Shown piece by piece: positions 1 to 5,471 of a stretch of 11,787 bases of DNA. Every line of letters begins with the position of its first letter. Positions within the stretch are counted from its first letter, which is position 1. The notes beneath the pieces were generated by a model that saw nothing but the letters and a program-made list of their open reading frames with translations, made no database searches and was not told where the DNA came from. The stretch comes from an uncultured Clostridia bacterium (GTDB lineage: Bacteria > Bacillota > Clostridia > Oscillospirales > Acutalibacteraceae), in contig CANQIG010000042.1 of the NCBI GenBank assembly GCA_947623765.1, positions 1-11,787 of the forward strand, given 5' to 3'. The position numbers and the translations under genes are program-made.

Positions 1-248
1 AGCCGCTTTGTTCTTCGCGTCACGTTTCCCTTGTCGATATACATCTGTGCGGCGATCGCGTCCTGCGAGGTCCCGGGGTTCCGGGCAATATGCAGGAGGA
101 TCATGTACATCGCGCCGACGAAGCCGAAGGGGCGGAGGCGTTCTCCCATGTATTGTTTGCGCTGGCGGTTGAGGATGGTGATGTTCCGTCCCAAGCGGCG
201 GGGGATCTCCTGCGGATCGAGCCGCGCGAAGTCTTTGGTCTCGCTCAT
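1..248 (-). CDS. MarR-family transcriptional regulator, N-terminal part (cut by window edge)
   Basis: Only the first 82 codons lie in the window; the gene continues past base 1. The visible protein begins MSETKDFARLDP and has the dimerisation helix followed by the start of the winged helix-turn-helix. Residues 40-60 (PFGFVGAMYMILLHIARNPG) and 61-80 (TSQDAIAAQMYIDKGNVTRR) match the typical MarR pattern in which the DKGNV(T/A)R segment is the recognition helix. Start: ATG at 248-246, preceded by AGAGG at a good distance. The ATG shares the ATGA tetranucleotide with the stop of the upstream GNAT gene, so the two are probably translationally coupled. Known for the family: dimeric repressors or activators that often respond to small aromatic ligands and control a neighbouring gene. 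Inference: it may control its own operon (see the inverted repeat at 927-947). Ligand and targets cannot be told. Confidence 0.85.
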   Translation of the reverse strand, partial: MSETKDFARLDPQEIPRRLGRNITILNRQRKQYMGERLRPFGFVGAMYMILLHIARNPGTSQDAIAAQMYIDKGNVTRRTKR

Positions 249-862
249 ATCGTTTCCTCTCTTTTTTCCACGGATTTTGGTTTCCGTTCCGGACGGCAGA
301 CAGCCGCCCGGAAGAGACGGTTCGGGAACATGGTCCGGTAGATCTCGTTTAGAGCATTGAAAAGCACGTCGTTTCCCGGCAGAGCGCCGCGAAGGGGCAA
401 AGCGAGGATCGCGTAATCCACGCCGAACAAAAGGCATCGGGAGTCCGTAAGCACACAGCCGTTTTTCCGATAAAATCGGATGCGGCGCTCGCGGGCAGCG
501 CGATCCTCCGGCTTTTTCGCGCTTTCCGGGTTTTCCGCTTCGATCAGAAACGCTTCCGCCTTGCCGGAAAGCGATTCGCGCAGGAGGGAAAGGAACGAGC
601 TCCCGAGGCCCATCCCGCGCTTTTCGGGAAGGATGGCGAGGTAATCGAGCAGGAGGAAGGTCCCGTTCTCCGCACGCGTGAAAAACGCGTACCCGAGCAG
701 TTCCCCGTCCGAAAGCAGCGCACGGCAGTCGTAAAGCCCTCTGCGATGCAGCTCCCGCATACTGGAAAAAGGACGGAGCTCGGACGGAGGGAAGGATTCC
801 GGCATCGTATTTTCATAAAGGACTCGAACCTCGTCGAGCGTCAGTTCTTTGACTTCCAGCAT
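245..862 (-). CDS. GNAT-family N-acetyltransferase
   Basis: This 205-residue protein has the acetyl-CoA binding core of the GNAT fold. Motif A is at about residues 72-91 (LDYLAILPEKRGMGLGS, with R-x-x-G-x-G as RGMGLG), preceded by the beta strand ALLSDGELLGYAFF (48-61). Motif B is near 130-138 (FYRKNGCVL). The family moves an acetyl group from acetyl-CoA to an amine on a small molecule, peptide or protein; the substrate here is not deducible. The C-terminal tail (about 155-205) is basic and less typical. Start: ATG 862-860 has GGAGGG eight bases upstream. The frame is open further upstream to 949, but that would put the start upstream of the likely promoter (910-939) and has no ribosome binding site. 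It is first in a two-gene operon with the MarR regulator, with a 4-nt ATGA overlap. Confidence 0.85.
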   Translation of the reverse strand: MLEVKELTLDEVRVLYENTMPESFPPSELRPFSSMRELHRRGLYDCRALLSDGELLGYAFFTRAENGTFLLLDYLAILPEKRGMGLGSSFLSLLRESLSGKAEAFLIEAENPESAKKPEDRAARERRIRFYRKNGCVLTDSRCLLFGVDYAILALPLRGALPGNDVLFNALNEIYRTMFPNRLFRAAVCRPERKPKSVEKREETI

Positions 863-877
863 ATTCTGTACCCTCCG

Positions 878-892
878 GGCCGCAAGGCGGCC
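878..892 (-). promoter_or_regulatory. Leader hairpin next to the GNAT ribosome binding site
   Basis: A perfect 6-bp inverted repeat, GGCCGC-N3-GCGGCC, sits one base upstream of the GGAGGG ribosome binding site (871-876) of the GNAT gene. In the mRNA it would form a short, very stable GC hairpin beside the ribosome landing site. The triloop is small, and no function is known. Confidence 0.4.
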
Positions 893-909
893 GACACGTT
901 CTGCATAGA

Positions 910-939
910 AGTTTACCACAAATTGGGCGGGCATTTCAA
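910..939 (-). promoter_or_regulatory. Predicted sigma-A promoter of the GNAT-marR operon
   Basis: On the minus strand, TTGAAA (939-934) and TAAACT (915-910) are 18 bp apart, with TGG just before the -10 making it an extended -10 element. Transcription would begin near 903, about 40 nt before the ATG at 862. The -10 matches the consensus at only four of six positions, so the call is moderate. Confidence 0.5.
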
Positions 940-947
940 GAGCCCGC
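927..947. repeat. Inverted repeat around the -35 box; candidate operator
   Basis: GCGGGC (927-932) and GCCCGC (942-947) form a perfect 6-bp inverted repeat with a 9-bp spacer that contains the -35 hexamer of the GNAT-marR promoter. The geometry suits a dimeric repressor, and a MarR regulator is encoded in the same operon. No T-run follows in either direction, so it is not a terminator. Binding is inference only. Confidence 0.4.
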
Positions 948-988
948 AAAAAATTCCCAATCTATTCACACAATTTGGCCCGAACATC

Positions 989-1017
989 TTGCAAATTTTC
1001 GGGAAAACTTGTATAAT
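989..1017 (+). promoter_or_regulatory. Predicted sigma-A promoter of the GH25 gene
   Basis: TTGCAA (989-994) and a perfect TATAAT (1012-1017) are separated by exactly 17 bp. The transcript would begin near 1024 and carry a leader of about 88 nt before the ATG at 1112. It is back to back with the leftward promoter at 910-939. The same TTGCAA-N17-TATAAT arrangement recurs upstream of yajC. In the leader I see only a weak 5-bp hairpin (CCGCT/AGCGG, around 1052-1070). Confidence 0.8.
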
Positions 1018-1111
1018 AACGTTGATATTTCTCTATTTTGCCGAATTGCCGTCCGCTTGATCGGAGCGGGATCGAAAGATAAGGATTTTTTCAGAAAGAA
1101 GGAGTTAATTT

Positions 1112-2035
1112 ATGAATCCACGTTCGGGGAATGAATCGGGGAAGACCTTTCAAATCAAACGCGCGGTGTTTCTCTGTGCGCTGATCCTGCTGTGTGCGGC
1201 GATCGTGCTGCTTTCCGTGCGCGCTCTGTTCGCGCCGCCCAAGGCCGAGGAGGGCGGTTCCGGGATCGCGAGCGGCGCGGTTTCCACGGAGGGGGACCGC
1301 ATGACGATCATCGACCGGTATCTCGGGCAGATCGAGATCCCGGTTTTCCAGATCCCGCTGAACTCGTATGAGATCGATAAATTCACGAATGACAACGGCG
1401 TGATCCGCTATGACAGCGAAGACGCCATGCTCGGCATCGACGTTTCTGACTACCAGGGGGACATCGACTGGCCGACCGTGAAGGAGAGCGGAATCGATTT
1501 CGCGGTCATTCGCTGCGGATACCGCGGGAACACGCGGGGCAATCTGTTCGAGGATGAGCATTTTGCCGCGAACTTCGAGGGCGCGACGGATGCCGGGCTG
1601 CAGGTCGGGGTCTACTTCTTCTCGCAGGCGACGACGGAAAAAGAGGCGGAGGAGGAGGCGAGCTATGTGCTGCAGCTCCTGAGCGGCAAAAAGCCGACGC
1701 TCCCCGTGTATTTTGACTGGGAGCCGGTCGACGCGGAGAATTCGCGCTCTAAGAACGTCGATCCGAAGGAGCTCACGGAGTTTGCCGCGAAGTTCTGCCG
1801 CAAGATCCAGCAGGCGGGCCACACCTCCGGAATCTACTTCAATCGGAGCCAAGGGTACAGCGCGTATGACCTGAAAACGCTTTCCGACGCGAAGTTCGAT
1901 TTCTGGCTCGCGGAGTACAGCGAGATCCCGGCGTTCTACTATCATTTCGACGTCTGGCAGTATTCCGACAACGCGATGGTGCAGGGCATCAGCACGCCGG
2001 TCGACATCGACATCTGCTTTAAGAAATACGGCTAA
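1112..2035 (+). CDS. Membrane-anchored GH25-family lysozyme-like muramidase
   Basis: The 307-residue protein has a cytoplasmic N-terminus (1-17), one hydrophobic helix (about 18-39, signal or anchor with no clear cleavage site), a linker to about 105, and a GH25 domain from about 107 to 307. Family marks are GIDVSDYQG (108-116, D110), FAVIRCGYRG (130-139), VGVYFF (166-171), the catalytic pair in YFDWEP (D202, E204), GIYFN (240-244) and VDIDI near the C-terminus (297-301). GH25 enzymes cut the beta-1,4 bond between N-acetylmuramic acid and N-acetylglucosamine in peptidoglycan, so it should act outside the membrane in wall turnover. No separate wall-binding repeats are present. Start: ATG with AAGGAG seven bases upstream. 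It stands alone under its own promoter, and its stop overlaps the stop of the convergent MGMT-type gene with no terminator in between. Confidence 0.92.
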   Translation: MNPRSGNESGKTFQIKRAVFLCALILLCAAIVLLSVRALFAPPKAEEGGSGIASGAVSTEGDRMTIIDRYLGQIEIPVFQIPLNSYEIDKFTNDNGVIRYDSEDAMLGIDVSDYQGDIDWPTVKESGIDFAVIRCGYRGNTRGNLFEDEHFAANFEGATDAGLQVGVYFFSQATTEKEAEEEASYVLQLLSGKKPTLPVYFDWEPVDAENSRSKNVDPKELTEFAAKFCRKIQQAGHTSGIYFNRSQGYSAYDLKTLSDAKFDFWLAEYSEIPAFYYHFDVWQYSDNAMVQGISTPVDIDICFKKYG

Positions 2036-2352
2036 TCGCCGTCGGGGCCCCACCAGCCGCAGTGTTCCATGTCTACCCGGCCGTCGGGGAGAAACCGGAC
2101 GCCTTCCGACTCCAGCTTCTGGCGCTGCGCTCCGGGCCCTCCGAAGATATATCCCGCGCAGAGAGAGCCGTCTTTGAATACCACGCGGTGGCAGGGCGTG
2201 ACGTCGCTGTCGTCGTTTCGGTGCAGCACGAAGCCTACGCCTCTCGCGGCGCGCGGCTTCCCCGCGAGAAACGCCACAGTGCCGTAGGAGGCGACTTTTC
2301 CTTTTGGGATCTGCTGCACGGCGCGGTGGACATTTCGGGAAAATTCATTCAT
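2032..2352 (-). CDS. MGMT-type DNA alkyltransferase, C-terminal DNA-binding/active-site domain only
   Basis: This 106-residue protein corresponds to the C-terminal domain of O6-alkylguanine-DNA alkyltransferases. It has the helix-turn-helix segment (residues 19-41: ASYGTVAFLAG, then PRAARGVG, with R37 in the arginine-finger position), an Asn in the hinge (N46) and the active-site motif TPCHRVV with C54 and H55; E83 in LESEG is the likely partner glutamate. The N-terminal domain of Ada/Ogt is absent. Unlike alkyltransferase-like (ATL) proteins, which carry Trp or Ala in place of the cysteine, the acceptor Cys is kept, so direct removal of alkyl groups from guanine is possible. Start: ATG 2352-2350 has AGGAAG seven bases upstream; longer in-frame starts would run into the divergent esterase gene. 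Its stop TAG overlaps the TAA of the GH25 gene tail to tail. Confidence 0.85.
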   Translation of the reverse strand: MNEFSRNVHRAVQQIPKGKVASYGTVAFLAGKPRAARGVGFVLHRNDDSDVTPCHRVVFKDGSLCAGYIFGGPGAQRQKLESEGVRFLPDGRVDMEHCGWWGPDGD

Positions 2353-2419
2353 CGCTTTTCTTCCTTTCGGAACAAACCCCATTTTGGGGCGTGTATATTC
2401 ATCAGGAGTGTGATCTGCT
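2353..2419. other. Divergent intergenic spacer between the MGMT-type and esterase genes
   Basis: These 67 bp must hold control signals for two divergent genes. I see a small inverted repeat, CCCCA-TTT-TGGGG (2377-2389), and a -10-like TATATT preceded by TG (2394-2399, plus strand) without a convincing -35. A ribosome binding site AGGAG (2404-2408) lies 11 bases before the esterase ATG. No clear leftward promoter was found. Confidence 0.35.
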
Positions 2420-3241
2420 ATGGCAATCGTCGAAGTCAATTTCGTCTCGCAGTGTCTGATGCGCACGGTGACGTTCCGCGCCATCCTGCCGGTCGATAAG
2501 TTCGGTCCGGCTGCGGCGGAACAGAAGCCGTTCAAGACGCTTTATCTGCTGCACGGCATTTTGGGCAACTATACCGATTGGGTCAACGGAACGAGGATCC
2601 AGTCTTGGGCGGAGGAGAAGAATCTCGCCGTCATTATGCCTTCCGGGGAGAACCGCTTCTATCTGGACGATCCGGTGAGCGGAGAGCTCTACGGCGAGTT
2701 TATCGGCAGGGAGCTCGTGGAGGTCACCCGGAGGATGTTCCCCCTCTCCGACAAGCGCGAGGACACCTTCATCGGCGGGCTTTCGATGGGCGGCTACGGC
2801 TCGATCCGCAACGGCCTGAAATACGCGGAGACCTTCGGCTGCATCACGGCGCTTTCCGCCGCGCTCGTCCATGTGGGCTGGGATAAGTCTGACGACTCCG
2901 GCCCGGCGTTCATTTTCCGCCGCTCGTATCATCAGGCGATCTTCGGCGATCACGACAAGGTGCTTGGCAGCGACAAGGATCCGAAGGCCCTTGTGGAAAA
3001 GCTGATCGCGGAGGGGCGGCCCGTCCCGAAGATGTATATGTGCTGCGGCACCGAGGACAGCCTCATCGGGGTGAACCGCGATCTGCGGGATTTCCTGCTT
3101 CAGAAGGGCGTCGACCTGACGTACGAGGAAGGGCCCGGCAGCCACAACTGGGTGTTCTGGGACACGTATATTCGGAAGATCCTCGATTGGCTCCCGCTGG
3201 ATGACGCGGCAGCCGGAATGAACAGCGGCAACGTCATCTAA
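2420..3241 (+). CDS. Alpha/beta-hydrolase esterase, FrmB/EstA (PF00756) family
   Basis: The 273-residue protein is a cytoplasmic serine hydrolase with no signal peptide. The triad is readable: the nucleophile S122 in the elbow GGLSMGGYG (119-127), D213 in CGTEDSLI, and H242 in GSHNW. The oxyanion segment LLHGILGN (43-50) follows the first strand. The pattern is that of the 'esterase family' that includes S-formylglutathione hydrolase FrmB and tributyrin esterase EstA, which cleave short acyl esters. The physiological substrate is not clear: no formaldehyde or glutathione genes are near, so deacetylation of a sugar or another small ester is equally possible. Start: ATG at 2420 with AGGAG at slightly long spacing. 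It appears to be a single-gene transcription unit that closes with the terminator at 3254-3288. Confidence 0.88.
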   Translation: MAIVEVNFVSQCLMRTVTFRAILPVDKFGPAAAEQKPFKTLYLLHGILGNYTDWVNGTRIQSWAEEKNLAVIMPSGENRFYLDDPVSGELYGEFIGRELVEVTRRMFPLSDKREDTFIGGLSMGGYGSIRNGLKYAETFGCITALSAALVHVGWDKSDDSGPAFIFRRSYHQAIFGDHDKVLGSDKDPKALVEKLIAEGRPVPKMYMCCGTEDSLIGVNRDLRDFLLQKGVDLTYEEGPGSHNWVFWDTYIRKILDWLPLDDAAAGMNSGNVI

Positions 3242-3253
3242 ATTTGATACTGC

Positions 3254-3288
3254 AAGACCCTGCTTTCGGTGGAAAGCGGGGTCTTTTC
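3254..3288 (+). terminator. Rho-independent terminator of the esterase gene
   Basis: AAGACCCTGCTTTC (3254-3267) pairs with GAAAGCGGGGTCTT (3272-3285), giving a 14-bp stem with one T-G wobble and a GGTG loop, followed by TTC at 3286-3288 after the TT that ends the stem. It lies 12 bp after the esterase stop. The leftward nagZ-type gene ends just beyond it at 3296, but the minus-strand side lacks a T-run, so it mainly serves the plus strand. Confidence 0.9.
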
Positions 3289-3295
3289 TATGCGA

Positions 3296-4690
3296 TCATT
3301 CCGTCGGGATGATGCCGTATTCGATTTTCAGACGCAACACCCGCAGGACGCTTTCATCGATCCTGGATTCCGAGAGCGTCCCGTCTTCCACGGCGGAAAG
3401 AATGCCGGAGACCGCCGCGCCGAAATCCTCGGGGACGAGCAGGAGGTCCGCGCCGGCGAGGATCGGGCCGACCGCGGCCTCGGAGGGGGTGTAGCGGTCG
3501 GTGATCGCGGCCATATCCAAAGAGTCGGTGACGATCACGCCGTCGAATCCAAGTTCCCCGCGCAGCAGACCGGTCGTGATGTCATAGGAGAAGGAGGCGG
3601 GCACATTGGTGCCGGTGACCTTCGGAAGCGCGATATGGCCCACCATGACGAGCGGCGCTCCGGCTTCGATCCCGGAGAGGAACGGGAGGAACTCGCATTT
3701 CCGGAGGGAATCGAGCTTCTTGCTGCTTTTTGCCGCGCCGTAATGGCTGTCCGTCTCGGTGTCCCCGTGGCCGGGGAAATGTTTGAGCGTGCAGAGGATT
3801 GCCGTTTCCCGGAAACCGCGCACGCAGGCGGAAACGCCCGTCGCTGCGGTCTCCGCGTCCTCTCCGAACGCGCGCCAGCCGATCACGGGGTTGTCCGGGT
3901 TGGAGTTCACGTCCGCGACCGGGGCAAAGTCGAGGTTGAAACCGAGTTCCATCAGTTCGGAGCCGATGGTCCTGCCAACGTCATATCCGTCCTCCGGGCT
4001 GTCAAGGAATCCCATCGGGGGGAAAACGGTGGTCTTCATCTTGGGATTGTCCGCGACGCGCGCCACGTCGCCGCCTTCCTCGTCCACAGCGATGAAAAGG
4101 CCGAGGGGCGACGCGCTTTTCGTCTTTTGGAGCATCGTTTTCGTCTGCTTACGGTTGACGAAGTTCTGGGCAAAATAGATGATGCCGCCGACGGGGTTCT
4201 CCTGCAGGGAGACTTCCGTCAGTTCGCCGCAGACCGTCGCCGGGCCTTCGATGCCGGTCAGCTGCTCCGGGGTGATGATGAAGAGCTGCAGGACCTTTTC
4301 CCGCAGGGACATATTCGAGAGGATGGAGAGCGCCTGTATGTACGCGGGATCATCGAGCGGTTCCGCGGTCGGCGCGGGGGTGGGGATCGGTTCCGGTGTT
4401 GCCGTCGGCTCCGGGGTGGCGGTTGGCTCAGGTGTCGCCGTCGGTTCTGCGGTGGCTGTCGGCTCAGGTAAAGCGGTTTGCATGGGCGTGGCCGTCGGTT
4501 TTGTGGCGGCAGTCGGAGCGGATGTGGCGGTCGGCTCTGCGGTCCGTTCAGGCGCAGGAGAGGGGAGAGGGGTATCCGTCAGAACGACGTAGGCCGTCGC
4601 GCAGCCGCTGCAGACGGCGCAGAGCAAAAACACCAGCAGAAGGACCGCGCCGAGGGTGCGGCGTCTTTTTTTGAATGGGGTCGTATTCAT
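3296..4690 (-). CDS. nagZ: GH3 beta-N-acetylglucosaminidase (NagZ type), probable lipoprotein with Pro/Thr/Glu linker
   Basis: The 464-residue protein starts with a basic N-region (KKRRR, 7-11), a hydrophobic stretch (13-29) and a lipobox-like CSGC with C30 as likely lipidated residue. A Pro/Thr/Ala/Glu-rich linker spans about 41-111. The GH3 domain (115-464) shows NPVGGIIYF (165-173), VDEEGG (202-207), LDFAPVADV (253-261) and KHFPGHGDT (303-311). The acid/base Asp-His pair is DSH (D315, H317), and the nucleophile is D389 in VTDSLDM. The family removes N-acetylglucosamine from muropeptides; the signal and linker place this enzyme outside the membrane, as in Gram-positive NagZ. Start: ATG 4690 with GAGGAAG upstream. 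An ATG at 4705 has too short a spacing, and longer versions would run into the tRNA gene. It is transcribed alone. Confidence 0.9.
   Translation of the reverse strand: MNTTPFKKRRRTLGAVLLLVFLLCAVCSGCATAYVVLTDTPLPSPAPERTAEPTATSAPTAATKPTATPMQTALPEPTATAEPTATPEPTATPEPTATPEPIPTPAPTAEPLDDPAYIQALSILSNMSLREKVLQLFIITPEQLTGIEGPATVCGELTEVSLQENPVGGIIYFAQNFVNRKQTKTMLQKTKSASPLGLFIAVDEEGGDVARVADNPKMKTTVFPPMGFLDSPEDGYDVGRTIGSELMELGFNLDFAPVADVNSNPDNPVIGWRAFGEDAETAATGVSACVRGFRETAILCTLKHFPGHGDTETDSHYGAAKSSKKLDSLRKCEFLPFLSGIEAGAPLVMVGHIALPKVTGTNVPASFSYDITTGLLRGELGFDGVIVTDSLDMAAITDRYTPSEAAVGPILAGADLLLVPEDFGAAVSGILSAVEDGTLSESRIDESVLRVLRLKIEYGIIPTE
4389..4550 (-). repeat. Nine degenerate 18-bp tandem repeats encoding the NagZ linker
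   Basis: Inside the nagZ-type gene, 18-bp units follow one another in register: 4389-4406, 4407-4424, 4425-4442, and so on to 4533-4550. The first three are alike (plus-strand form GGCTCAGGTGTCGCCGTC and variants); later ones decay. On the coding strand each unit gives a six-residue repeat of the type PTATPE. Unit length is a multiple of three, so copy-number changes would keep the frame and alter only linker length. Confidence 0.85.
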
Positions 4691-4730
4691 GCGTATCTTC
4701 CTCATAAAACTCCATATCGACCGGGAGGCG

Positions 4731-4749
4731 TCGAACTGTGTCTGTTCGA
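4731..4749. repeat. Inverted repeat upstream of the nagZ-type gene
   Basis: TCGAAC (4731-4736) and GTTCGA (4744-4749) form a perfect 6-bp inverted repeat with a 7-bp spacer, about 40 bp ahead of the nagZ-type start. It could be an operator or a leader hairpin. The leftward promoter of this gene is not clear: no convincing -35/-10 pair was found in 4691-4780. Confidence 0.35.
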
Positions 4750-4780
4750 TGAGAGATCCCGGGATCCCCGAAACGCGGGG

Positions 4781-4817
4781 AAAAGAAACAAGCCCGGAGC
4801 GCGAATTACTCCGGGCT
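4781..4817 (-). terminator. Rho-independent terminator of tRNA-Leu
   Basis: On the minus strand AGCCCGGAG (4817-4809) pairs with CTCCGGGCT (4799-4791) in a perfect 9-bp stem, followed by TGTTTCTTTT (4790-4781). It begins five bases after the CCA end of the tRNA and separates it from the downstream nagZ-type gene. Confidence 0.9.
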
Positions 4818-4822
4818 GCGCC

Positions 4823-4905
4823 TGGTGCGGGCAACAGGACTTGAACCTGCACACAAAAGTACCAGAACCTAAATCTGGCGCGTCTGCCAATTCCGCCATA
4901 CCCGC
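4823..4905 (-). tRNA. tRNA-Leu (anticodon UAG), CCA encoded
   Basis: Read on the minus strand this is an 83-nt class II tRNA. The acceptor arms are GCGGGTA (4905-4899) and TGCCCGC with one T-G wobble, then the discriminator A and an encoded CCA (4825-4823). The anticodon stem CCAGA/TCTGG encloses the loop TTTAGGT, so the anticodon is TAG (4871-4869), reading CUN leucine codons. A long variable region (about 4861-4850) and the T-loop TTCAAGT are present. It stands alone, with its own promoter 17 bp upstream of its 5' end and its own terminator. Confidence 0.97.
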
Positions 4906-4921
4906 GAATTCCTATTCTTAT

Positions 4922-4949
4922 ATTATAGCGGATTTTGTAAAAAAATCAA
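4922..4949 (-). promoter_or_regulatory. Predicted promoter of tRNA-Leu
   Basis: On the minus strand TTGATT (4949-4944) and a perfect TATAAT (4927-4922) are 16 bp apart, with an AT-rich spacer. Transcription would start near 4915, ten bases before the mature tRNA 5' end. The -35 box begins only six bases after the terminator of the lysine operon. Confidence 0.8.
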
Positions 4950-4954
4950 GAGGA

Positions 4955-4985
4955 AATCAGAAACGGGCGGACATTTGTCCGCCCG
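4955..4985 (-). terminator. Rho-independent terminator of the asd-dapA-dapB-ACT operon
   Basis: On the minus strand CGGGCGGAC (4985-4977) pairs with GTCCGCCCG (4972-4964) in a 9-bp stem with an AAAT loop, followed by TTTCTGATT. It lies 14 bp after the stop of the ACT gene and ends the four-gene lysine operon. Confidence 0.85.
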
Positions 4986-4998
4986 CCCTTTTCCGATT

Positions 4999-5457
4999 TT
5001 ATTTCAGCGCTTCTTCGAGCGCGGCGAGAACGGCGTCGTAGTCCGCTTCCGTGACGAGGAGCGAGATCTCCACCTCCGAGGTGGTGATGAGGCGAATGTC
5101 CGCGTCCGTAACGGCGATCGCGGAAAAGACCCTTGCCGCCATGCCGGGGCAGTTTTTCATCTGCGGGTCGTACACGGAGATTTTGTGATGCACGCTGCTT
5201 ACGCTGACCCGGATCCCGGTTTCCGCCCGGAGCTTGTTGAGGAGCTCCAGAATGCCGATCAGGTCCTCGTCCGAGATCGTGAACGAAAGTCCGGCGTTTG
5301 CGCCGTGATTCGGCGGCATGGAGATCATGTCGATGTTGATCTGCTTCTCGGCGATCCGGTCAAAGACGTCCGCCATAAAGCGCGTAGAGGACGGGCTCCC
5401 CTGCAGCGTGACGAGCGTGATGTCGCTGACGGTGCGGATCTCAGTGGTGGGTGTCAT
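4999..5457 (-). CDS. Free-standing tandem ACT protein resembling the aspartokinase regulatory domain
   Basis: The 152-residue protein is made of two ACT domains (about 13-80 and 89-150). ACT1 has ITLVTLQG then INIDMIS (40-46) and LSFTIS; ACT2 has HKISVYDPQMKNCPGMAARVF and TTSEVEISLLV (125-135). These are the signature segments of the C-terminal effector-binding region of aspartokinase, where lysine and/or threonine bind, but there is no kinase domain. It is the last gene of the asd-dapA-dapB operon: AGGAGG overlaps the end of dapB and sits eight bases before the ATG. Inference: it senses lysine or threonine and modulates an aspartokinase encoded elsewhere, somewhat like the separate beta subunit of Bacillus aspartokinase II. 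An orphan sensor with another partner is also possible. Confidence 0.85.
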   Translation of the reverse strand: MTPTTEIRTVSDITLVTLQGSPSSTRFMADVFDRIAEKQINIDMISMPPNHGANAGLSFTISDEDLIGILELLNKLRAETGIRVSVSSVHHKISVYDPQMKNCPGMAARVFSAIAVTDADIRLITTSEVEISLLVTEADYDAVLAALEEALK

Positions 5458-5471
5458 AGCGGGGTCCTCCT

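Noticed and set aside
863..949. Upstream start for the GNAT gene (ATG at 949)
   Set aside because: It lies upstream of the predicted promoter, has no ribosome binding site, and the added residues do not resemble the family; ATG 862 has GGAGGG.
3269..4471. 400-codon plus-strand frame opposite the nagZ-type gene
   Set aside because: Arg/Gly-rich shadow of the GH3 gene; its start lies in the terminator stem-loop of the esterase gene.
4731..4749. LexA (SOS) box upstream of the nagZ-type gene
   Set aside because: The half-sites GAAC and GTTC are present but are 7 bases apart rather than the 4 of the Gram-positive LexA box.
4755..4766. Perfect 12-bp palindrome GATCCCGGGATC
   Set aside because: No loop, no T-run and no link to a start signal; probably chance in GC-rich spacer DNA.
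4691..4852. Longer N-terminus of the nagZ-type protein reaching to 4852
   Set aside because: It would translate through the tRNA terminator and into tRNA-Leu, and would put residues before the signal sequence.
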